Shown: positions 13,601-25,251, numbered from the stretch's first letter. The stretch is 64,000 bases of DNA from Siphonodentalium dalli (GCA_032622095.1 CP136063.1:210536355-210600354); one strand, 5' to 3'. The notes: a model not told the origin generated them from the letters alone. Program-made: numbers and translations.

Positions 13601-16600
13601 CATTTTTTTTCTGGGGCCTAGGAAACAGAATTCTGTCCAAAATTAACTGGTATTCAGGATTCACCCCCCAAAATTAACTGGTATTCAGGGGGTGATATCC
13701 TCATATAATAGATATATGTGGCATAGTAGCATGTTATATATATATATATATATATATATATACGTCTCCAAGACATGTTGAGCATTGCTCTTTGAGCATG
13801 CCTAGGAATTAGATCATGCCATGAATCTCTACTCTGGCTGATGTCAAAACTTAAAAAAGTTCCCGGGTTTGTACTGGTGGAATATGATCCCTACGGGCGT
13901 CAGCCAGAGTAGAGATTCATGGCATGATCTAGCCTGGGACTATACAACACATAATTATTAAGGCGCCTATTTTTTTTTAGAACGGTGTAATTATGAGACA
14001 AATTTTGTTTTGGTGGGGGGGGGGTGGGATTGGAACCCCGGCCCATGACGGCGAGTGCGACTTGCGACTCAGTCCGACGTCAATAATACCACACGGCCAC
14101 CGAAGCTTTGTCCAACAACTGAGTTTTTGAGGATACTTAGTTTCTCAGAATATAAAAGTACCAGTTGAAAATATACCCACCCACAGAAAAAACTAAAACA
14201 GGTCACACACAAAAAACAGGTCGTATTTTCTCCTGATCTGGGTATTGTAAGCACAATTCCTAAAGTATCCACATCGAACCTTTTTAATATCAATAGGCCT
14301 ACAATTTTGCGAGGGTGGTGTATTCAGTAAAATTGTTGGTACAAATTGGTGACTGGGGGTAAATTAGAATTTTAAGCTGCGCTCTACTGCCTTGAAGCAG
14401 ACACGCCAATCATGAAATTTTTACCATAAAAGTTTGAGGACAAATTGAGGTACCAGTTGGAAAGTTCCAACCAATGGGGTGGGGGGGGGGGGTGCATAAT
14501 ACTGCAAATGGTATTTCACAAACATAGGAGTTTGGTCTGCTTGAGTTTGGTCTGCTTCAAGTGGGCGGGATTGGACATTTCAAGATTGATATTACTTCTT
14601 CCTTAAAAATAAATTTCAGGTCCGAGCTCGAAATTGTATGATTTTTTTTACTTTTGTGAGTCGATATCACAATAGCATTGCATTCATTGAATTGATTGGG
14701 CCAAACACAAAATATTAATTGTTTCTAACTTCCGACTGACCATAAAAAGTAGCGGGTGACCATAATAATGCTATTGCCATATGGAACATAACATAGAATT
14801 AAAATTAAAATTCGCTGAGGTCTTATTAAAGATGTGGGTGCTTGTAGGGGAAGTCTCCTAAATTTCTCACTGGGATTACGGTGGTGGTGAATTATTTGTC
14901 AAAATTTTGAATAGATTATGGGTTGAGATGAAAAATATGACCGGATAAATTCTGCCCCTTATCGAGGTAACTACTGAGGTATCGTCTAATTCGTCTTTAG
15001 GCAGCAAACATACAAATGTACATGTATGTAAAAGTGTGGGCATGCCAGAAAGCGGCTATTTTTCTTTTTGAGTAGTATAAACCATATCTGAAACCCCACT
15101 CTTAATAAGCAATAATAGTATATGTATTTTAATAACACTTAACCCTTTCATGGTGGGAGCTGTGCTGGTGCAGTATTAAAGTTGCTGTGCCAGCGCACTC
15201 TCATATATGCCAGTCTCCCATAGGGAGCCTCGCATATATAAGAGAATGTACCGGGTCACAAAATCAATGTAAATATTGTTAGGCCAATGTATTCTCATAT
15301 CTATGGGAGACTCGCATAAGATGCATATAGAAGAGAATGCATTGGCACAGGGCACCTACCTACCTCACAATTTGCTGGAAATATATATATATATGTTTTT
15401 GGCCTTACCCGGGAGAAATTCCATGATTGTATACGATACTAATCAAATTTGGCTCAACAAAGTCACCTAAATCATGCAATCTCAAGCTGGGACCTTCACC
15501 TACTGCGATATCGTTATTAAGGAACAGGTATTAACTAAGAAATACATCAATTGTACTGTTTCAACATTATATTGTAATAGCACTGGGAAAGATGAGTGTG
15601 CAGGCATGTGAATATTTAATAGCAGATCTAGTTCGAAGCTGATTTTGGCCAGTATTAGAAATGAGGTATCAATTGTGAGACTATCAGATACTTTCATATT
15701 TTATTCAATCAAGAAATGAGATGAATTTTCTATAATATCAAGAAAGGTGGTATCTCTTCACCATAATGATCAAACAAACAATGGTCAAATTGTGTTATTA
15801 TATATAAAACTTCTTTAGGTGAGATCATACGATTTATATGACAATAAGCGATAAAGAATTAATACACTTGCATAAACATATGACAATGAGCAAAATACAG
15901 TTGTTTGAGAACAGTATTGTGTTTGGAAATTCATTTGTTACATACATACTTTTTCAATAGAATGGAAGATGGCCTATAATGTATAATCCTATGTGAAAGT
16001 ACTTTTACAAACAAAGAACTTGAATATAGACTAGGACAAACATTGGGTACACATTGACAAAATTCAGGTACTGAGTATATGTACTGTTTAGGCCTACATG
16101 TATATTTTTCCACTTTCTTATTTATATAGGCTCTACAAGTACGAGGATTCAGTACCAACCATTCAGTCAGTTCCAAAGAGTCTAGGATCTCCACCTCCAA
16201 CGCCAAGACCAGGGTCAATCAGAAGGAGCAGGAAGAAGTTGATTGAAAGTTTTACTACTAACCCTTCGGAAACTAAAGATGGTAAGAATTCCTTATTTAA
16301 AATAGTAAAACGCATATCATTAATTTAAAATGAAACTGAATTATTTAATCAAAACCCAGAATATAGTTGGAAGAGGGATGTGCATCAAAGTTTCCAACAC
16401 AACATGTACAATACAACAACTATGATAGGTATCATGTATCTCATACATTGCATTTACCAGAAGTTAGAGATTTAGCACATACAAACAACTCTTCATGCAT
16501 ATTAATATGAATTATGAATACATTTTAGAAAACATGGCTGCTGAAAATATGACAGATGATGAGGAGATGTTAACCCCTAACGCACAAAATGAAAGCTTCA

Positions 16601-19600
16601 CACAGACGTCTTTTGACACAATAGAGAAAGGTGAATTAACTTAAAATTATGAAATGTACTAGTATAACTGTAGAATTCAGTGATCCAAATGTTATCTTCT
16701 TCCACAAAACACTTTCTGGGATGATACATGGACAGAACACATGAGAATCATTTATCAAATGAGTTGCGCATGACACAATGATATATTTTGTGAGAGCATT
16801 GCTGGACTGAAATGTTACTATTTGCAACGATAAAATATTACAAATTATGATGCAAGTTGTGTTCTGTATTTATTCTACGCCATTGTGTCAGATAAGTTCA
16901 ATCCATGACTGTCACATTTATTGATACTATAGCTACATTTACTCTGATTTTGGATGAAATTATGAAATTTCCAACTGTTCAAAATATCGATCAAAATGGG
17001 AGGGGTAGAGAGCACAAAAGTACATGTATAACATGCTTAATCGCTATAACCCTACAACGAGAAAACTACATACTTTTAGGAGCACAGACATTGAAGTGGA
17101 GGCCAAGATGCCCAATTAACCATAAGAAGAGAGTAGTCTACGTCACAAAATTGAAAAACCTAAGAAAACCAACAAGAGTTTCAAAAGAAACACAAACAGT
17201 TGTGAGGAGACCCAGCAAGAGAAAAACAGAGGATGATGATCTCCTCACCGATGCAGACACTGCACCTACCAGTGATAATGCAAGAGATCGAGATTATGTC
17301 TTCCATGAGGCTGAAGCTGATCCCAGTTTTTATGTTAAATTTGAAGAGATTAGGTTAGTAAACAAAGTCATGATAAAGCCATAATAATTGCCTCTGTTAG
17401 TACATAATATTTGTAAAAATTACTACTTTGAACAAGATTATTCTCCATTTATATTTTATCACCTACCGGAGTGTTTCACATCACGTTAAAGGAACACAAG
17501 GCCTTCACAGTAGGTACATGTGGAAAGTCATGAATATCTGTAGAATGCATGGCACCAACAAGTACTAGTACATGTTAATTCATTAAAGCCACTTGGAAGT
17601 TTGTGCTCCAAAATACACCTAATAAATTTTGCTTTTGAATTTTTGTCGGTATCGAAAAGGTCAACACATACTTGAACTACCTTTCTATGAGCGTTATATG
17701 CCCCAGAAAGACACATCGAAGTAATAAAAAATACATCTTTGAACTCAATGTTTGGGTCCCAAACAAAAAACAGCCATTTGCATGAAAAGAGAGTTCATTG
17801 TTAGTCTATTACTGATATGGTAGATTACTAGAAATAAAGAGTGTTTATTTAACTTCTGATCAAAAAAATTTAAACAGCTAAGTAATATCATATTTAGTAT
17901 TAATTTGATCGCCTCATAGTACCTGACAACTCTTTCAAATCATTAACATCACAAAATCTATATCTACACATTATTTAGCAGTGAAGTAGATTTACGGAAT
18001 GTTGTAAAACCATATTAATCACATTTGTGATGTCGTAAATAATATTATTGGATTGGTGATGTCGTAAAATATTACTTGATTTAAGGGCAAATTGAAGCGA
18101 TATTCATAATTCGATAACAGGCCGTTGTAGTCAAAAATGTCATATATAATTAATAAACATGTACATGTATATGCATACATATCATCACCCATCTCAAATA
18201 ACATATATTTAATTTGATTGAAGGTTCAAATGTGCCATATCTACAATATTTACAGGGAAGAAGAATTGAGTCCACAGGATGATTTAAAGTTCATTGTCTT
18301 TGGGTCATCTCTAACCGAATTGTTCAGGATATGCACCAATTGTAAAGGCATCAACAAAATATATCGACGGATAAATGGGACTCTATTAACTATGGCCACA
18401 AAATGCAGCCAGTGTGGACGAGAAACATCATGGGACAGCCAGCCAGAGGTTATCAGAGGCCATATACCAATTGGAAACCTCCTGTTAAGCAGTCTAATCT
18501 TGTTGACTGGTAATCTGCCAAGCAAGATTTTCAAGCTTTTTCAGTAAGATATTATGTAACATGTGCCATTACCTCCAAAATGAATCAACATTTATTACAT
18601 GATCCTACCCTTATTCCATGCAATAAACCCATTCTATAAATTGTGATATTAAACGTTCGTTTAATAACAGGAAATAGTGCCAGGTGACCTTTGACTTCCG
18701 TTTGTGGTCTGTTTATATTCCGTATGCTACGTCTCAAAATACTATGGCTTCTGATATTTCTCGAACAAACAATGATAAATGAAGGGTTTGAAAAGTTATG
18801 TCATTAAATATACGACTTTAAATACGCCACAGAGTCTTTATTTATCTGGGACTATTTCTCTACGCAGACAAACAACTCATAGTTACGTGAAACGTCAGCG
18901 TATGCCTTATAGAAACCGATGTTAGTTTCGCGTCCCATTTGTTGATTTCAGTATGTTTCGTCGAGGTTTTGGATCATGTATTAAATAGAATCTACAACTC
19001 GTCCCCAGTTTATAGCAAAATTTACAAAACTCGTCCAGTAAATTAGGTCTAATTTACTGGACTCGTTTTGTAAATTCCGCTATAAACTGGGGACTTGTTG
19101 CATATCCTCTATATATGCAACTATGATATCAACCTACATATACCAGTACAATAGTTCCTCATTTTCCTGACTTTTAAGAATATTGATTTTTCAAGTGTAA
19201 ATATAAAACAATACTCTACACAAAATCTACAACATAAGTCAAATAATGCCACAATAAAAATACGGTTTCTTTTATCAATCACCTGACCTACTATCATCAA
19301 ATGGCACCAATGTTATCTACTTTTTGGCCCTCTCAAGAAAGCATTTTATCCACCATAATGTAAACATATGTATTGCAATTCAGCAGACATGTATATACAT
19401 AGGTAATTGAACTTATCCCCATTTTGATTTCTGCAGGTATTAGCTAAAACATGAAATGACACAAAACATTGTCACCCTCACTCTCATGATGGTATCTGTA
19501 TATACAGTCAGCATTACAAAAATGTTTTATACCAACCCATAGGGTGACTTCAAATATACATGTTTTTAATAGTGGCCTATTAGACAATTATGATTTATAA

Positions 19601-22600
19601 GTTGCTGATATGATATTAATAGATAGTAAAATACTAACAAATTAAATTGAGTAACCAATGGTAGGATGATGTCCTCGCGACTACATTCAAAGCTAACAAG
19701 TCTTGACACTCTAGGCCTCAATATTATAGTACCCAAATGTTAAGCCACTAGCCAATTCTATCAAAATCTAAACCTACATCTAGTTTGATTCAATTATTGT
19801 GTGGTTCTGTTAATAGGTTGATGAACATCAAATGCCAGACATCAAGAACCTTTTTTCGACATCAACAATGCTACCTTCATGAAGCAATTGACAATGTCTG
19901 GCAAACTCACTTGAAAAAGGTCCTCAAATCAATTCAGAATCAAGAGGTGTATGTTTGCGGAGATGCAAGGTGTGATTCTATGGGGCATTCGGCAAAATTC
20001 AGCTCATACACAATGATGGATGCTGACAGAAACAAAATAATTGCATCTCAAATTATTCAAGTGAGTGTGCAAGTTGCAAACCTGCTTAGGCAAAACAAAA
20101 ATTAACCTGTGTTTCTGGCAACGGTTATCCCCTCAGTGTAAGATGCAATGTAATTGACTATTTAATTGATGGCTATGGAATACTTAAGATGATGAACTTT
20201 ATGTAACACTTTGCTGAACTGGATACTAGCTGATGAGTAATTACTTGATTAGTCATTTGTTGAACTTATTTATGAATATACTATAGATAAATGAATGGGA
20301 ATCCAGGGAGAAATGTTAGGTGTTTTTATTTTGTCTATTGTCTGCTCATATCAGAACATCTCTTGAAATGAAGAACAGAGCATTCCAAGGTATAGCATGA
20401 GGATCAACAAATAATTTTATCATCTCCATAAATGTAGTGATCTACTTTCTTGTTGTAAATTTTATATGTACATGCAGCCCAATATAACTGGAATGTTAGG
20501 GCTCATGTATTTTGATACCAATGGTCATAACTGAAGGACATGTTGGTAAAAACATGAAAAACAGAATTGTTTTTTTTTAACAAAATAAAAAAAATGAAAA
20601 CCGTCGGGGGCCATTCTGAGAGGGGGGGTTAACAGACATTTGTTTGGTCTTATGATATTACTGAGTGCATAAATGAGCAATAGATTGAACACCTTTTTAC
20701 TCACACGGGGGGGTGGGGGGTTGTCCTATAAATCCGTATCACCAAAAAAGCATTCACACATACCCGTTTTATTTATTTTGTCTAGAGTAATGAGGTGGCA
20801 AACTCAAATGCAATGGAGTTGGAGGGGTTTAAAAGGTGCCAGAAGACAATAAAGGGAGTTAAAGTGAAAGCCTTCATCACAGACTGCCATCTTCAGGTCA
20901 CAAAATGGATCAGAGAAAACTTGAAAATTACCCACTTCTTTGACTGCTGGCATGTGGTGAAAGGTTGGTGACTTATTCTGCATGATATTCTATTTGTTGT
21001 ACGATAATAAGTTAAAGGTACTCAATCCGATAAAACTCCTCTCAATTACTATTTCAATGGCTTCGGGGGTCCAAAATATTTGATTCGAGTCGAGGAAGTC
21101 ACCCATCAAAGCTCAGATTTGTTAGATATCGATTTTATAAATCTATTATTTTTCATTATCGGGAATACTTTCTGGCCCAGAACTCAGTCAAAATTGCGTT
21201 ATTATTACTACTTGATTTTAGAGTTATCCATCCTTGTCTGTTTGAATAGATTTTGGTGTACACATCCCGAGCAGATTACGGCAGTTGAAGGCAATTATTA
21301 GTACTCATCTCGAGTAAATAACGAATTTCAAAAATCAATATCTAATAACTCTGAGCTTTGTTTGATGGGTTCCTCGACTCGAATCAAATATTTTTTACCA
21401 CCAAAGCCAAAGAAATAGTAATATAGGACCCTCTGATCGGATTGTTGTTGTTGGCATCTGTTGAGATGGGGACCCTCTGTTCGGATTGAGTACCTTTAAG
21501 GTATATTTCATTCTCATCATCCAAAATTTGATCATCCCAGTGATAGTATGGCATTCTCAGACCACACCCGGTTTCCTTTCTCTAACTTCACCAGAATGGA
21601 GCCTCCTGAAATTTTTTGAAAAACCCTGTGCCAATGCATTCTCTTATATATGCGAGTCTCCCATAGGGGGCCTATCATATATATGAGAATACATTCGTCT
21701 AACAATATTTACCTTGATCTTGTGAGCCAGTGCATTCTCTTATATATGTGAGGCTCCCTAAGGGAGACTTGCATATATAAGAGTGCACTGGTACAGGATC
21801 TTTAATGCTGCACCAGCGCAGCTCCAGTCATGAAAAAGGTTAAATAAAAATCAATTTTGACAGGTCTAGCTAAAAAACTCGAGAAGCTGGCTAAAAGAAA
21901 GGAGATGGAGCCAATCAAGAACTGGATAAAGAGCATCAAGTGTCACTTGTACTGGTGCGCATCGTCAAGTGTTCCAGGAGATTTTGACGAAGTGGCTAGA
22001 AAGTATAAAACCAGTATTGAGCATATACAAAATAACCATACAAAATGTGAGCACCCAAAGGGATAATCTTCAAAGAAAAAGTGGCTACAAAAAGGTAGGA
22101 TGTTTATACAAAATACATGTACATTATCATGCATGTGCCTCCATGCATCAGAAACTAAACAAGTACATTAGTCCAGTGCATTTTAATATGGTTTCACCAC
22201 AAACTTATTGCAACTCACAAGTTTCTCAGTGGGAATAAGTACTTTAACCCATTACAAACAACATACTAAAATCAAAAAGAAATCACGAGAGGCGAAATTG
22301 ATGAATTTTGTGAAATAAATTTTTCAAAGAGTACACAACCGTGATTACAGAACAGAATACCTTTCATAGATATGTTGAGTATTTTTCAAGTTATGTGCCT
22401 CCAAATTTGGGAGTTTTTCTAATTTCGGAGCCTCAATTTCTCAAAATTAGTTAAAATCCATTTTTTTTTATCGTCTTGTATTTAAAAAATTAAAGAAACA
22501 TGAAGGGTTTCTTGTTGTTTTAGTCATTTCCTCTCTAGGTTGTGCACAAAATATGATTTATTTATGCATCTCTGATTGAGAGGACAAAAGTATTCTTAAA

Positions 22601-25226
22601 CAAAATGTGTGTTCCACCATTGTATGGACAGCCAAATTTGCCTGTGGTCCAGAACCGGTCTGATGAAATAGCATATTTGAGGTCATACAACTCAATAAAT
22701 ATATATGCATATTCTCTGTATTTCTCACAATCAATTAAATATACATGGTTAAAAACACTGAAGGAATTTCCAAAATCATATTTTATATACTGTGACAAAA
22801 TATGTCCAGTGGAATTTTCAATTATTATCTTTTAATAAACTAGGCATAATTCCGAGATTGAATTATTACGCATGAGTAGCGGCCACATTTAATACTGACT
22901 ATATTGTAGTATGTTTCATGTCTCGAAATGACAAGAAAAACCTCTGTGGAACGTTGCTTGAACTTTGTTTAGAAATACAACATGGACACAGATTGTGTTA
23001 CTCTCTGTGGATGCTTGATGTGCCAAGTTAGAAGTTATCAAACTTAATCTTGCAACTATTTTAAAGTGGGATGTCAGATACCATTCTCACCCCATTTTGA
23101 GATATTTTGACCAGGCCTGCCATTTTAATTGTGTCCTTATATAATGCGAACATTTTCCATTTATATAAATAGAACTATAATTCAAAGAATTTCCTCATTG
23201 AAATTTTCTTTCCGTAATAGGAACACCAGCAGCAGATGAGCTGAATGAGCTCATGTCAAAAACACGCCAAATCAACATGGTCAAACGGATGTCACCATAT
23301 GGGCAAACTAGTGGGGTTGAGTGTTATAATAGCTTACTGAATCAGTATGCGCCCAAAATGTTCCAGTTCTCGTACAGAGGTCTACAAAGCAGGTACATCA
23401 TACATTATTTAACATGTACATGGCTCACATTAGCCCAAGATTGTCAGTTTCCAAAAGGAACTATTTTCTGCACATTCTCTTTGAAGAATCCAAATGTTTT
23501 CATATTTAAAGGACAATGTCTTACAACCTCCTGCATGGTCATACAAATAAAATCAGTATCTTACTCATTCCGACATAAACAGTTCACAATTTTATGTAGT
23601 GGTGTTTGTACTATGAATCTCAAAATAGAACCTTAGTCGTATTTAAATTTGTGCAGTACTATTTTTTATGCACCCACTGGTGCAGGTATTTAAAACTGAG
23701 CGAAAAATAATATCACTTCCAAATTTAACAAGTCCACGAGGAATATATAGTTATGATAATGAATTAAATATATTACGAAAAGGAAAGTTGGACTGAATGG
23801 ACTATAAAATCAACTTGCGGGCAGTCAATCTCAACAGTGTATAACTATCTAAAACGATAAATAATGGACAAATTTCCATATGGCAATACTGAAGGTGCAA
23901 AATTCCACAACCCAGAAATGAAGCCATAATCATACGGTCTTCATTAATTATAATGTCACCTCAAGTATTAAAATACATGCAGCCAAGTGTCAATTTTTCT
24001 GAAATCAGCCTAACTGTTCAGTCATGATGGTATTTAATCTACATTGTATGCATATACTATTATACAAACATGAGGACTAAAACTGCCATCAGATACATCG
24101 ATACATCATTCAAGAAATAATTGTTGTCGGTTTTTTATACGAATTCATAACTGAGTGAAAAATAGTAATTCGCGAATTTAAATATGAGTAAGGTATCTAC
24201 TATTATTTTCTCCACACAAATATTCAGAATGAGAATTGCTGCACTACATTATAATGAGAATAGTGAACGGTCCCAATCTAAAACAAAAGACGGTACGGAG
24301 AGGTACAGCATGTGGTATCCCAAATACAAGGAAGGTTATGTTCTGAAAAGAATAATGAATGAGGCTTCATATGGCAAGTATTAACAAAGTTATAACCTGG
24401 AAGCAAAAATTACCAGTGGATTCTGAGAAAAATTGAGTGTATATTTATCTGACAAACTTGATAATCTTGTACCGTAAGTCAAGTACTTAGAAGACACATA
24501 ACTCTGTCAAAAATCATTTCTATATCAGCTATAAAGATTGTGCAATGTAGTCCCGAGACGATTAGGGAATTTATTCGTTGACAAGTCGATGGTCATTATT
24601 CATCTGACGATCAGTAGTTGATTAGTCTATACCATATCACGTATAGTATGAAAAAGCAAATCTTGACTATCCAAGTAGAATTTTAGGACATTGAGCACCT
24701 GCTTGTTTGACTACAAATGTAATCATGACTAGGCAAATTTGGTTGCTTCCAACTCATACTGAGTCCATGCATACATACATCTGATACATGTATATTATTT
24801 ACACCTTCAAAAACACATGTCCATGTACTCACATGGATGATGCTAATTCTGGCCATTAATTCATGCAGTCATGAATATAATCTTTCATAACTCTGGTGTA
24901 ATCATTCTGGGCAAAATGAAAGATTAATTGACAGGCAGTTGTGTACGGTAGTTGATTTTGGTCAAAATTCAAGCCAACATCGACTAATTTGCACCCCCTC
25001 CCAATGAAGACCAAAATTAGTCTGATAATTAACAGTATTATTCACTTGCTTTGTAGACTACGTTAAAGACTGTCTAAAAGAAATTATGCATACAGCCAGG
25101 ACATGTCCGAAAAAGAAATTTGTAGTGGTGCCACACAGTCTCACACATAAAAAGCAGAAAGTTTCATTGAAGGATGCTCTGGCAGCAAGGCAGACACGAT
25201 TCAGGAAGAGGCCTCTGAGAAAATAG
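10475..25226 (+). CDS. THAP-domain DDE transposase (Kolobok-like), 11 exons, one internal stop
   Basis: Exons: 10475-10689, 16130-16281, 16529-16630, 17080-17353, 18256-18543, 19817-20060, 20786-20963, 21864-22094, 23221-23392, 24228-24373, 25057-25226. All ten junctions keep one frame of 724 codons including the final stop. Domains in order: THAP zinc finger (C5, C10, C50, H53, with W30 and a VPTI end near 80-83); a charged linker; a zinc ribbon (C274, C277, C298, C301); then a catalytic core with CGDARCDSMGHSAK (D393 or D397), ITDCH (D458), DCWHVVK, and SGVECYNS (E595). These fit a DDE triad. The FDCWHVVK stretch recalls the ISL3-like transposase core, an alternative relationship. Codon 552 is TAA (22064-22066), with homologous sequence continuing after it, so this copy is probably not functional unless it is a read error. 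The ATG at 10475 is chosen because it places C5 in the usual THAP position; a GTG just before it is not needed. Exon limits are predicted from sequence. Confidence 0.85.
10690..12831. other. Intron 1, first part: no recognised feature
   Basis: AT-rich sequence with short accidental open frames only (for example 11406-11651 and 12230-12516), which have no family resemblance. Nothing further recognised here. Confidence 0.6.
12832..13707. repeat. Foldback with G/C-rich minisatellite in intron 1
   Basis: Ends TATAAGAGGGTATCACCCCC (12832-12851) and GGGGGTGATATCCTCATATA (13688-13707) are inverted copies. Inside, a degenerate ~90-130-bp module recurs around 13136, 13351, 13441 and 13571 (CTGGCAAGCGCCTAGGAAAC, TGCTGTCCAATTTTTTTCTG, poly-G). 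The reverse open frames here are products of the repeat. Confidence 0.75.
13735..13762. repeat. (TA)n microsatellite
   Basis: Uninterrupted TA dinucleotides, 14 copies. Confidence 0.95.
13811..13930. repeat. Hairpin (foldback MITE-like)
   Basis: Arm 13811-13841 (AGATCATGCCATGAATCTCT...) is the near-perfect reverse complement of 13899-13930, around a ~57-bp loop. Confidence 0.85.
14025..14108 (-). repeat. tRNA-like sequence, possible SINE head
   Basis: On the minus strand GGTGGCCGTGTGGTATTA resembles a pol III A box, and GGGGTTCCAATCC, ~65 bp later, is close to a B box (one mismatch from GGTTCGAATCC). A clean cloverleaf is not evident, so it is probably a tRNA-derived SINE fragment or pseudogene rather than a working tRNA. 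Confidence 0.35.
15139..15352 (+). mobile_element. ~215-bp MITE, copy 1
   Basis: Starts at TTAACCCTTTCATG, contains two near-palindromic 'CTCATATATG...TCTCCCATAGGGAG...CATATAAGAG' hairpins and ends GCATTGGCACAGGG. A second copy lies reversed at 21624-21843. Both are in introns of the transposase gene. TTAA at one edge suggests TTAA insertion; the other edge is decayed. Confidence 0.75.
16130..16281 (+). CDS. Transposase exon 2: end of THAP domain and proline/basic linker
   Basis: Acceptor TATATAG|G and donor GATG|GTAAGA. It begins with the LYKYEDSVPTI end of THAP, then a proline-rich and arginine-rich linker (GSPPPTPRPGSIRRSRKK), probably flexible or a nuclear localisation signal (inference). 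Confidence 0.8.
16529..16630 (+). CDS. Transposase exon 3: acidic linker
   Basis: A 102-bp exon (ATTTTAG| ... AAAG|GTGAAT) with phase 1 on both sides, encoding an acidic, low-complexity linker (NMTDDEEMLTPNAQNESF). No domain is recognised. It is supported only by splice sites and frame. Confidence 0.6.
17080..17353 (+). CDS. Transposase exon 4: basic then acidic linker
   Basis: Acceptor CTTTTAG|G, donor ATTAG|GTTAGT. It encodes a basic part (KWRPRCPINHKKRVVYVTK) then an acidic stretch (KTEDDDLLTDAD) and ends in DPSFYVKFEEI. It lies between the THAP module and the zinc ribbon; no family recognised. Confidence 0.7.
17410..17485 (+). repeat. Dispersed repeat shared with 26634-26714
   Basis: AAAATTACTACTTTGAACAA and CTCCATTTATAT, ending in GTGTTTCACATCAC, are found in both places in the same orientation at ~90% identity. 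Confidence 0.8.
18256..18543 (+). CDS. Transposase exon 5: zinc ribbon and lead-in to the catalytic core
   Basis: Acceptor TTTACAG|G, donor TTTCA|GTAAGA. FIVFGSSLTELF is followed by CTNC and CSQC, a zinc-ribbon arrangement, then TSWDSQP and a segment GNLPSKIFKLF. The next exon continues this segment with TFFRHQQCYL, in the order usual for this transposase family. Confidence 0.82.
18995..19100. repeat. Hairpin in intron 5
   Basis: CAACTCGTCCCCAGTTTATAGC (split for length: CAACTCGTCC + CCAGTTTATAGC, 18995-19016) faces its inverse at 19079-19100. The inner arms TTTACAAAACTCGTCCAGTA / TACTGGACTCGTTTTGTAAA also pair. A short foldback insertion. Confidence 0.85.
19817..20060 (+). CDS. Transposase exon 6: first catalytic aspartate region
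   Basis: Acceptor TTAATAG|G, donor TTCAA|GTGAGT. Encodes FFRHQQCYL... then VYVCGDARCDSMGHSAKF and SSYTMMDADRNKII, the beta-strand context in which the first D of DDE transposases sits (D393 or D397). Confidence 0.87.
20786..20963 (+). CDS. Transposase exon 7: second catalytic aspartate region
   Basis: Acceptor TTGTCTAG|, donor AAAG|GTTGGT, phase 0 start. Encodes SNEVANSNAMELEGFKRC, then KAFITDCHLQVTKWI (D458) and HFFDCWHVVKG. Too short to be seen as an open frame from ATG, but the reading frame, the splice sites and the family motifs all agree. Confidence 0.87.
21012..21499. mobile_element. TTAA-flanked foldback MITE in intron 7
   Basis: TTAA + AGGTACTCAATCCG at 21012 and CGGATTGAGTACCT + TTAA ending at 21499. 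Longer inner arms also pair (CCCATCAAAGCTCAGA near 21105 with its inverse near 21355). 488 bp, no gene. TTAA duplication points to a Kolobok or piggyBac transposase as the mobiliser, though the ends differ from those of the host 21-kb element. Confidence 0.85.
21624..21843 (-). mobile_element. ~215-bp MITE, copy 2 (reversed)
   Basis: Reverse-orientation relative of 15139-15352: CCCTGTGCCAATGC at the left, TCATGAAAAAGGTTAA at the right, with the same internal hairpins. It ends 20 bp before exon 8, so it supplies much of the upstream splice context. Confidence 0.75.
21864..22094 (+). CDS. Transposase exon 8 with nonsense codon
   Basis: Acceptor TTTGACAG|G, donor AAAAG|GTAGGA. Encodes a helical insertion: GLAKKLEKLAKRK, then WIKSIKCHLYWCA, then NNHTKCEHPKG and a TAA (22064-22066). 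The same frame resumes after the stop with a KKKWLQKG tail that joins exon 9 GTPAADEL. A single substitution, not a frameshift, explains it. Confidence 0.83.
22190..22800 (-). repeat. Unclassified ~600-bp dispersed repeat, copy 1
   Basis: Reverse complement of 60755-61440 at clearly recognisable identity. On its own sense strand both copies keep an open stretch with the shared peptide FIELYDLKYAISS followed by a CP.NG motif. I do not recognise the peptide. It may be a piece of a larger coding mobile element. Confidence 0.65.
23221..23392 (+). CDS. Transposase exon 9: catalytic glutamate region
   Basis: Acceptor CCGTAATAG|G, donor AGCAG|GTACAT. Encodes GTPAADELNELM, then TSGVECYNSLLNQYAPK (E595 of the DDE triad) and FQFSYRGLQSR. 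The exon 9 to 10 junction rebuilds an SRMRIAALHYNEN core. Confidence 0.86.
24228..24373 (+). CDS. Transposase exon 10, with a GC-AG donor
   Basis: Acceptor ATATTCAG|A. Encodes MRIAALHYNENSERSQSKT... then DGTERYSMWYPKYKEGYV. The donor is TATG|GCAAGT: a GC donor in otherwise perfect consensus. It restores frame with exon 11 to give ASYDYVKDCL. Confidence 0.83.
25057..25226 (+). CDS. Transposase exon 11: basic C-terminus and stop
   Basis: Acceptor CTTTGTAG|A. Encodes DYVKDCLKEIM, then KKKFVVVPHSL and a basic end RQTRFRKRPLRK before TAG (25224-25226). A polyadenylation-like AATAAA follows at 25618. Confidence 0.83.
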
Positions 25227-25251
25227 CACTTTTATTCAGAACGATTGAAGC

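Noticed and set aside
14025-14108. Functional tRNA gene
   Set aside because: A-box and B-box-like motifs are present, but the acceptor and anticodon stems do not fold convincingly.
18995-19100. Rho-independent terminator
   Set aside because: The hairpin lies in a eukaryotic intron and has no U-tract; it is a foldback insertion.
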